Positions 56,398 to 64,000 of a stretch of DNA of 64,000 nt are shown here, in pieces. Each line of letters starts with the position of its first letter. The first letter of the stretch is position 1. The stretch comes from Candidatus Melainabacteria bacterium (GTDB taxonomy: Bacteria; Cyanobacteriota; Vampirovibrionia; Gastranaerophilales; Gastranaerophilaceae), in contig CP091731.1 of the NCBI GenBank assembly GCA_022009935.1, positions 1,550,001 to 1,614,000 of the forward strand, written 5' to 3'. Made by a program: the position numbers and the translations under genes. The notes beneath the pieces were generated by a model. It was not told the origin of the DNA. It did no database searches and worked only from the letters and a program-made list of their open reading frames with translations.

Positions 56398-56972
56398 TAT
56401 TGACGAACAAGATTGGCTAAATTTTTTAGAAACAGGGAATACAACCTCAAAGGATAAAACAAATAATAATTGTATTTGCGAAGGAGTTAGCATTAAAGAA
56501 ATTTATAAAAAAGCTGAAGAACTAGACATAGAAACTAATCCTTTAGATATTAAGAGCGTTGTCGAAAAACTATTTAATATAAAAAGTTTATGAAGCAGAT
56601 TTAGATAGAAATATATCTGGTTTTATAGAACGTATTAGCGGACAAGAGTGGGCTATTTATTTAAACCAATGGGAAAGTAAATTAAGACAAAACTTCACAA
56701 TAGCACATGAATTAGGTCATTTTATTAAACACAGAGAAATTTTATTATCTGGCTCACATATCGACCAAGTACTATTTAGAGATACAGAAAATTCTGACAT
56801 AGAAATGGAAGCTAGCGAATATGCTGCAAATTTATTAATGCCTAAATGTAGATTTGATGAGTATATAAAAAAGGGTATAACTAATATAGAAGAACTTTCT
56901 AAAAAATTTGGTGTATCTACTGCTGCTATAAGATATAGAGCATACAAACTTAAATATATTTCGGAGTATTAA
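56387..56972 (+). CDS. ImmA/IrrE-family metallopeptidase, island gene 2
   Basis: M78-type zinc peptidase. Zinc motif IAHELGHFIKH, downstream Glu-rich EMEASEYAANLLMP, and a C-terminal KFGVSTAAIRYRAYKL, which is the usual substrate or helix-turn region. No HTH domain at the N-terminus; instead about 60 acidic helical residues. About 195 residues; one shift near 56585. Family members cleave repressors of mobile elements or toxins. It overlaps gene 1 and is followed 1 bp later by the beta-family gene. Confidence 0.85.
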
Positions 56973-56973
56973 A

Positions 56974-58089
56974 ATGAAAAGAAAATTTAAATATATGCCC
57001 ATATTAAAAACAAGACCTTCTGAAAATAAAGCTTATGAAAAACTTACAGATGCCGTTAAGGATAAAATATTACCTATAATAGAAATGACAGGTGCTAGAA
57101 GTTACAAATATCCAAAGACACATAAAACATTAGCGGGTGTGGTTAAATCTGGGGATATAAATAAGAAAATTGATAACATTTTATCATTAGTAAAAACTAG
57201 ACCATTTATATTGGATATTACTGATGATGAAAGTTTGATGTATGACGGAATTAACATTATAAAAAATCCAGAAAATGGATATCAAGAATGGCGAAGATTT
57301 TTAACTAAAAATGAAAATTTTAAACAATTAGTAATTCCTACAATTCAATTTGATACTAATTATATTGCTGATACTTTTTTACAGATAAAAGAATTAAATA
57401 AAGAATTTAAATATTTAGCACTAAAAATATCAGCTTTTAAATTTAATACCCCAGATAAATGCTCAAATTTATTTAATGTTCATAATTTATCTGCAAATAC
57501 TATTATTCAAAGTATCATAGATAAAATAGTTGAAATAACAGGGAATGATAAACTTATTTTAATTTTAGATTTTGGCTTTATAAGTGAATTTGAAAAATAT
57601 AAATCTATCATTGATGAGTGTTTGAATAATCTTACAAATACTAGCCACTTGAAAGCAATTATACCTGTATCATCAAGTTTTCCTAGTTATGTAAAACCAA
57701 TACCAGAAGATACATTTGAGGCTCAAGAAGGTATATTGTATACACACATTCAAAATACCAAAAATTACTCAAATATTTGTTTTGGAGATTATGCATCACT
57801 ACATCCTGTTAAGTACCCTACAAGTGGTGGTGGATGGATACCAAGGATAGATTACATTGAAAATACAAATATATTAAAATACTCTTATAAAAGAGCTTCT
57901 TCAGATAAAAAAAATAAAAATAATAGTGATGCTTATGAGGAATTAGCTAAACGCGTTATAAATGCTTCAAATTATCAACAAATTGATAATTTGACAGTAT
58001 GGGGTGATGAGCAAATAGACTTAAAATCAAAAGGTGAAAATAATGGCAATGCACCTTCTTTTTGGATTTCAGTAAGGGCTAACTTATAA
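56974..58089 (+). CDS. Beta-family protein (T4 beta-like), island gene 3
   Basis: MKRKFKYMPILKTRPSENKAYEKL with LPIIEMT, FILDITDD, LILILDFGFISEF, AIIPVSSSFPSYV, and FGDYASLHPVKYPTSGGGWIPRIDYI are characteristic of the beta-protein family (after phage T4 beta protein), a TIM-barrel-like fold of unknown activity. Intact, 371 residues. Nearly touching the peptidase gene, so they form one operon. It converges on the sce7726-like gene. Confidence 0.75.
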   Translation: MKRKFKYMPILKTRPSENKAYEKLTDAVKDKILPIIEMTGARSYKYPKTHKTLAGVVKSGDINKKIDNILSLVKTRPFILDITDDESLMYDGINIIKNPENGYQEWRRFLTKNENFKQLVIPTIQFDTNYIADTFLQIKELNKEFKYLALKISAFKFNTPDKCSNLFNVHNLSANTIIQSIIDKIVEITGNDKLILILDFGFISEFEKYKSIIDECLNNLTNTSHLKAIIPVSSSFPSYVKPIPEDTFEAQEGILYTHIQNTKNYSNICFGDYASLHPVKYPTSGGGWIPRIDYIENTNILKYSYKRASSDKKNKNNSDAYEELAKRVINASNYQQIDNLTVWGDEQIDLKSKGENNGNAPSFWISVRANL

Positions 58090-58106
58090 GATGACAATTC
58101 AATGTT

Positions 58107-58731
58107 CTAGAATAGACTCAAGCCTTGTTTTAGACCTGTAAGCACCTTTAAATCTTCCTTGTGCGTATATTTTCCTCTATCAAAACAAAATAGTTTAAAC
58201 TTGTCATTATATCTATTTATTAACGATGTCAAAACAATATGATATACTTCTTTGTTATTAAATTTATTTAAGAATTTCTTTCTTACTGCATTTATAGATA
58301 AATACTTCTTTGTATTTAAATATTCCAACATTTCATTTTTATGTAAAAAATAAACTGTTTTATCCTTTTTAACATTGTTTTAATTTTTGCAGTTCTTTTT
58401 TACTTTAAAAGTTTCATTTTTTTCGATAATTAATCCAATGTTTTTAGGTAAATTTTTTTATTTCTTGTGAGGTTTTAAATTTATCTGCAATAACAACATA
58501 TACTTCATTAAATGCTTCTTGATAGTCTCTTATTTGCTCTTTCAACTTTGTTAGATTATCTAATTCACTTTTTTTATTTCAAAGGCAATTGATTTATTGT
58601 CCTGTATTACTACTAAATCTGCTTTTCTATTTCCATATAGATATGGAATTTCTGTCTAAACAAATCAACATTTAAATCATTAAAAATTCGTCAATAATAA
58701 GAGTTTTATAATAGTTTGCATCTTTAATCAT
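58107..58731 (-). CDS. sce7726-like nuclease-fold protein, convergent island gene 4
   Basis: ATG 58731 (MIKDANYYKTLIIDEFF). After shifts near 58685, 58645, 58575, 58465 and 58365 it reads FPYLYGNRKADLVVIQDNKSIAFEIKSELDNLTKLKEQIRDYQEAF, a PD-(D/E)xK-like pattern (D...E-I-K) typical of sce7726 proteins, then VYVVIADKFK and LPKNIGLIIEKN. The C-terminus is helical. About 205 residues. Opposite to the other three genes; spacing of 17 bp to the beta-family gene. Confidence 0.65.
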
Positions 58732-59210
58732 AGCAGTATTATAGCAAAAAAAATAGTTTAACATAGAATATCACTAAAAACTTTATAGAATAGTGCGATC
58801 TACTGGATAAAAATGTATGTTTGTAATTACTATTTTTATTTCTAAAATATTTAAAAATTTAAAATTCTACAATTACTTACAAAAGTTGTAATATAAAAAA
58901 CAAGGAGTTTTTTATCATGATTTAAAACTTCTAACGATGCATTCAATTTATAAAGAATTATCCGATCATTATCCTTTGTTCTTCATCAGTGGCATTTTGC
59001 ATGTTTTCCATTCCTATACTCTTTATAACAATAAATGTTTTCTTTAATTATTATATTATAGCTATATTTTAAGTGTGTGGTTTATAGTTATTCTGATAGA
59101 TTGTAAATTTTAGATTATTGTTTATCTTTTTGTGTCGCAATAGTTGTTTATTTCTGATGTTTTTGTGTTTTCGTTGTAATGTCGTTATTGGTATTACAAA
59201 GGAGGTTTTC
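58732..59210. other. Intergenic region before the recombinase
   Basis: About 480 bp. CAAGGAGTTTTTTATCATG near 58900 looks like a start site, but the frame stops after two codons, so it may be a decayed gene. GTTTTCGTTGTAA near 59167 is repeated near 59880 at the palindrome, which may be functional. Confidence 0.4.
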
Positions 59211-59750
59211 GTGAACATAGTTTATCCAATTAAAGACAAAGAAAAAATTGCACAAATGAAAAAGATTTTATCAAATAATAAACGCAACTTATTGTTATTC
59301 AATCTTGGTATCAATAGTGGATTACGAGTTTCGGACATTCTTGCACTTGATATAAAAGATGTTAAAGATAAAACTTTTATTGAACTTAGAGAGCAGAAAA
59401 CAAACAAGTACAAGCAGTTTCCAATTAATGAAAAAATTCAATCAGATATCAAAGACTTTATACAGAATAAAAATGTTAACGAGCCATTATTTTTATCACA
59501 AAAGGATAATAGATTAAGCAGGGTTCAAGCATACAAAATTTTAAGAAAAGCCGCAAAAGAAGTTGGAATTGAAGTTCACATAGGTACTCACTCTTTACGC
59601 AAAACTTTTGGTTACCACCATTACAAACAATTCAATAATATTGCACTATTGCAAAGAATATTTAATCATTCAACACCAGCAGTAACACTAAGATACATCG
59701 GTTTATTTCAAGAAGAAATTAACGACAGTTACAAAAAATTTTTCTTATAA
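59211..59750 (+). CDS. Small tyrosine recombinase
   Basis: GTG 59211 follows AAAGGAGG. NSGLRVSDILALDIKDV holds the first catalytic Arg, LREQKTNK the Lys, GTHSLRKTFGYH the H-x-x-R, FNHSTPAVTLRYIG the last His and the Tyr nucleophile. About 179 residues: the catalytic domain only, lacking the SAM-like N-terminal DNA-binding domain of XerC/D. Intact. It ends 12 bp before a 161-bp palindrome and 210 bp before mod, so inversion or integration at that palindrome is possible. Confidence 0.9.
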   Translation: MNIVYPIKDKEKIAQMKKILSNNKRNLLLFNLGINSGLRVSDILALDIKDVKDKTFIELREQKTNKYKQFPINEKIQSDIKDFIQNKNVNEPLFLSQKDNRLSRVQAYKILRKAAKEVGIEVHIGTHSLRKTFGYHHYKQFNNIALLQRIFNHSTPAVTLRYIGLFQEEINDSYKKFFL

Positions 59751-59761
59751 AAGGAACTACC

Positions 59762-59922
59762 ATTCCTATTGTGTTTCGTTATTCAAAATTTGTACAAAAA
59801 ACGATGGCATATTTTAAGGTAAAATATTCATTATTTTATTCTAGAATAAAATAATGCAATATTTTCTTTAAAATACATTGTTTTCGTTGTAAATACATTC
59901 AATAACGAAACACAATAGGAAT
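59762..59922. repeat. 161-bp near-perfect palindrome between recombinase and mod
   Basis: Outer arms 59762-59783 and 59901-59922 are a perfect 22-bp inverted repeat. The core 59830-59855 is a perfect 26-bp palindrome with the same centre (about 59842). The spacer between is also mostly symmetrical (ACGATG / CATTG, AATATT pairs). The whole would form a long cruciform. It covers the expected promoter region of mod. Confidence 0.95.
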
Positions 59923-59959
59923 TGAGTGTCTTCGTTGGTACAAAATGGAGATACAATAA

Positions 59960-61571
59960 GTGCCAATATTAGAATGGTTGAATAAAGAAGAAGCAGTTAA
60001 AACTGCAGATAAAGTTCCTTATAGATTATTAAAAGCAAACAAAGAATTATCTTATGGTGAACAATCAGAAAATATGATAATTAAAGGGGATAATCTTGAG
60101 GCATTAAAAGCTTTGTTACCATACTACAAAGGTCAAGTTAAGTGTATCTACATAGACCCTCCTTATAATACAGGAAATGCTTTTGAATATTACGACGATA
60201 ACTTAGAACATTCAACTTGGTTGTCAATGATGTATCCAAGGTTAGAATTATTAAGAGAATTGCTTAGAGAAGATGGGGCTCATATGTTGTCAAATTGATG
60301 ATTCAGAAAGTCATTATCTTAAAGTAATAATGGATGAAATCTTTGGGCGAGACAATTATGTCAATACATTCTATGTGCAGGTAAGATATGCAAACAAAAC
60401 ATTAAAGTCTGATATGAAATTTCACAAACAGATTGAACAAATTCACATATATAGAAATAGTAGAATGGCTCAACCTAATTTACCGACAGAAGATAACGCT
60501 TACGACAACTTTGTTTATAGTGTTAAATTGCTAAAAGATGTAGGAGAACTAATAGAACTAGGAGGCAAAAAAGTTGAAATATTCCAAAAAAGGGGAATAT
60601 AAGATAGTTAAGAATAAAATGGGTAATAAAACTCAATTAAAAGAGGTTTGGGCTTCTGGAACAATATTAGATGGGAATTCATCTGGTAGATTCTTTAGAG
60701 ACTACCTAACTGGTCGATACAATGCTGACGGATACGGAGTGTTATATAAAGTATATGGGATTGGTGATGACCAATATGATTATAGATATTTTACTGACCA
60801 CAAAAAAATTGGAGCAACAAAAGGAAAATATTATCAAGGTGTACCTGTTTCAAAACTAGATGGTAATACAGAAAGAAAAATTCCAATTGAAAATTTCTAT
60901 GATTTGTCTGGAAGTTTTGGCAATTGTAGATTAGAAGGAAATGCGGATTTTCGTTCAGGGAAAAAACCAGAAGTATTGCTTAAAATGATATTGGAGTATT
61001 TTTCAAATGAAAATGATATGGTATTAGATAGTTTTCTTGGATCAGCCTCAACAGTTGCTGTTGCTCAGAAAATGGGTAGAAGATACATTGGTATTGAAAT
61101 GGGAGAACACGCAATTACTCATTGTGTACCAAGAATGAAAGCAGTTATTGACGGAGAACAAGGAGGAATATCTAAGGCTATTAATTGGAATGGTGGAGGG
61201 GGTTACTCTTTTTTATGATTTAGGGGAAACTATATTTGATGAAAATGGTAATATTAACAAAAAAGTTGATTTTTAAAACTTTAGCAAGTCATATATGGTT
61301 TACTGAAACTAAGACACCCTTAACTAACGATGAAAAATCACCATTACTCGGAATATACAATGGTATAGCCTATTACCTTTTGTTTAATGGAATTTTAGGA
61401 GATAAAAAGCCTGAAGGAGGTAATGTTTTAACTCAAAAAGTATTAGATTCCTTACATGTATATGAAGGTAAGAAGGTAGTATATGGTGAAGCAACAAGAA
61501 TGAATACTGAAAAATTGAAAGTAAACAATATTGTATTTAAGCAAACACCGTATGATGTAAAGGCAAGGTAA
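59960..61571 (+). CDS. mod: Type III restriction-modification methyltransferase subunit
   Basis: Beta-class N6-adenine methyltransferase. Motif IV CIYIDPPYNTGN comes before motif I MVLDSFLGSASTVAVAQKMGRRYIGIE (usual DxFxGSGTT; here SAST). GTG 59960 is followed by EWLNKEEAV...NMIIKGDNLEALKALLP, the family N-terminus. The variable middle is the target recognition domain. The C-terminus WFTETKTPL...LLFNGILG matches Mod tails. Shifts near 60285, 60590 and 61212. About 535 residues. Modifies host DNA and is needed by Res. Confidence 0.92.
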
Positions 61572-61576
61572 TATTA

Positions 61577-64000
61577 ATGTTCCAATTAAAAGAATATCAA
61601 CAAAAGACTTTGGATAAATTAGAAGAATATTTAAAACAAGCAAGATTATTTGGTGCAAAAAGTTCTTTTAATGAAATTTCTGAATCTAAAGCAGAATATA
61701 AAACAATAAAAAACTTAGAAAATGTTCCATATATTTGCCTAAGGCTTCCAACAGGTGGGGGTAAAACATTTTTATCAGCTCATAGTATTAGTATTGCATC
61801 TAAAAATTATTTAGAGCAAGATTTTCCTTGTCGTTTTATGGTTAACTCCATCAACAATTATTAAAGAACAAACTGTTGAAACATTAAAAAATCCTAACCA
61901 CCCTAACAGAAAAGTTTTAGAGTCTACTTTTGGCGGAAATGTTGCTATTTTTGATATTGCAGACTTTGTAAATGTTAGACCCTCATGATTTAAAAAGTAA
62001 GGCTTGTATTTTTGTTTCTACAATTCAATCTTTTAGAGTTGAAAATAAAGAAGGTAGAAAATTATATGCACACAATGAAAATTTAGAAACCCATTTTGCA
62101 GGCATAACAAATAATACAACTTTTAACTTAGATAGAATAGAAGAAGGTGCTGAGAAAGGAAAAATTAAATTTTCTTTTGCGAATTTATTAAATATTCATA
62201 CACCTTTAGTTATTGTTGATGAAGCACACAATAATACTACAAATTTAAGTTATGAAGTAATGGATAGAGTAAACCCATCTTGTATTATAGAATTTACAGC
62301 AACTCCATCTAAAGAATCTAATGTTTTGCACAGAGTTTCAGCTATGGAATTAAAAGCCGAAGAAATGATAAAATTGCCGATTGTTTTAACTGAATATCCA
62401 AGTTGGCAAGAATCGATTGAAGCAGCAATAATTAAAAGAAAAGGTCTTGAAGATGTTGCTAAATTAGATAAAGACTATATTAGACCAATAGTTCTAATTC
62501 AAGCAGAAAATAAAGATAAAGAAATAACTGTAGAAGTTATAAAAAATTATTTAATTGAAAATGGTAAAGTTGAACCTGGAAAAATTGCAATAGCAACAGG
62601 AGAGCAAAGAGAACTTGATGGAATAAATATTTTAGATCCAAATTGTCCTATTGAGTTTGTTATAACAATGCAAGCATTAAAAGAAGGTTGGGATTGTTCT
62701 TTTGCTTATATTTTTTGTTCAGTTGCAACAGTAAATTCAAAAACCGCTGTTGAACAATTATTAGGTAGAGTATTAAGAATGCCTTACGCAAAATTAAGAG
62801 AAAAGTCTGATTTAAATAAAGCATACGCATTCGTTTCAACTACAAGTTGGCCTAATGCCGTTGCAAAATTATGCGATAATTTAACAAATATGGGTTTTGA
62901 TGAAACAGAAGCAGAAACTTCCCTTGAACCAATTCAAGAAATGTTAGAGTTAGGGAAAAATAAAACCTGTAAAACAAACTTTTACAACAAAAATTGACAC
63001 TACAAAATTAACAGAAGAAGTAAAACAGATATTAGAAATTGAAACAAAAGATGATGGCACATCAACTATAAAACTTGATTTTTCTATTCCTCAAGAAATT
63101 ATTGAACAAGTTGAAAAGGTAATTGACAAAAAAGATGTTATCGCTTTTAAAAAGAACAGTTGCTATTCTTAAAAATAAAACAATAAATTTGACACCATCA
63201 GAAAGAGGTGAAATTATTGAAGTTCCTCAATTAAGGTTATTTATTGACGGAGAATGGGAAATTGCAGAAAAAGATATGTTTTTACCTAATGGGTGGAATT
63301 TATTAGATTATCCTGCTATTTTTGAAAACGGTGAATTTGATATAAGAGATGATGGCAAAACTTGTTGAAATCGACATTAATGGAAAGACAATAACAGAAA
63401 CTTATTATCAAAATACATTAAGTTTGAACTTAGAACATATAGAAACTAATTGGAGTAATTCAGATCTATCAAGATGGCTCGACAGAAAAATTGTTCAACC
63501 TGATATAACTATGCCTGTTAAATTGGAATTTATAAGAAGAATTGTTGAATACTTAAATTTACAAAAAGGAATTTCTCTTTCAACACTAATTATGAGAAAA
63601 TTTTTGCTGGCAAAAGCAATAGATAATAAGATTAACTATTACAGAAAAACAGCTTTTTCTAAAGGTTATCAACAAACATTATTTGATAATTTAATACCTG
63701 TTGAAACTAGTTTTGATTTCTCTTTTAAATTCGGTCAATATTACCCTGCAAGAGAGAAATATACAGGTCGAAAATCTTTTAATAAACATTTTTATCCTAT
63801 CATTGCAGGCATGAATGGAGAAGAAGTTGATTGTGCGATTGAAATCGATATAATGCCAGAGGTTAAGTATTGGGTTAGAAATATTGAGCATCACCCAATG
63901 GCATTTAATTTACCAACATCCACAGATAAATTCTATCCAGATTTTGTTACATTATTAAATGATGGCAGATTATATGCTATTGAATACAAAGGTGCAGATA
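61577..64000 (+). CDS. res: Type III restriction subunit Res, 3' end off the window
   Basis: MFQLKEYQQKTLDKLEEYL, Walker A LRLPTGGGKTFLSA, VIVDEAHNNTT (DEAH-like motif II), FTATPS (motif III), MQALKEGWDCSFAYIFCSV and EQLLGRVLRMPYA (motif VI) define the SF2 helicase. The C-terminal nuclease region begins YPDFVTLLNDGRLYAIEYKG (PD...E-x-K) at the window end. Shifts near 61845, 61972, 62970, 63160 and 63365. 6 bp after mod. ATP-dependent cleavage of unmodified DNA. Confidence 0.92.

Overview
The window looks like a chromosome piece of a low-GC (about 30% by eye), gut-type non-photosynthetic relative of Cyanobacteria (Melainabacteria / Vampirovibrionia, most likely Gastranaerophilales). The main clues are a Ycf45-type R3H/AAA ATPase, long-form PPi-phosphofructokinase, CobO, a fliO-P-Q-R cluster with a double-SpoA switch protein, a FtsZ ending in a DIPDFL peptide, and a Cyanobacteria-like housekeeping set. 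This placement is inference. About two thirds of the genes, including essential ones (nusA, ftsZ, dxs, purH, lgt, fliP), are cut by one-base shifts, mostly at homopolymers. I read these as sequence or assembly errors and report each gene across its shifts.

Layout. 1-7.4 kb: HEAT-repeat protein, ClpX-type zinc finger, Ycf45 ATPase, SSB, a four-carbon acid sugar kinase plus PdxA-family dehydrogenase pair, pseudopilin. 7.7-15.8 kb: CobO, a Cys-rich Spy-like secreted protein with a hairpin leader, lytic transglycosylase, a HTH protein, a 2-hydroxyacyl-CoA dehydratase-related gene with a poly-A scar, then a reverse block of uridine-kinase-like / NadD / YqeK / membrane protein. 16-25.9 kb: PPi-PFK with a 52-bp minisatellite in its 3' UTR, GNAT, MlaD, a GC-rich fold-back repeat block, TPR lipoprotein-Lgt-PurH operon, RimP-NusA, tRNA-Leu(GAG). 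25.9-31 kb: tandem copies of the tRNA 3' end, a Mu-type transposase fragment interrupting larB, a tatC/larB joint, then TatA, a membrane 4Fe-4S protein and a Tat-signal aldo/keto reductase. 31-36 kb: histidine kinase, LrgAB, PabB-PabC fusion and PabA. 36-42.9 kb: FtsZ, flagellar (or type III) export genes, GNAT. 43-46.1 kb: RibBA, RibE, LeuC. 46.3-48.2 kb: an IS110-family element with a candidate bridge RNA inside a second copy of the fold-back repeats. 48.3-55.4 kb: Dxs, DMT transporter, MerR, Hcp, GH77 glucanotransferase.

The last 8 kb is a defence-like accessory island: a two-TM coiled-coil protein, an ImmA/IrrE metallopeptidase, a beta-family protein and a convergent sce7726-type protein form a compact four-gene cassette. 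It is followed by a small tyrosine recombinase, a 161-bp palindrome and a type III restriction-modification system (mod, res; res runs off the window). The cassette, and the recombinase-palindrome-mod arrangement as a possible DNA switch, are the best candidates for something undescribed. The IS110 leader RNA, the tRNA-derived tandem repeats and the 52-bp 3'-UTR repeats are the other structural highlights.
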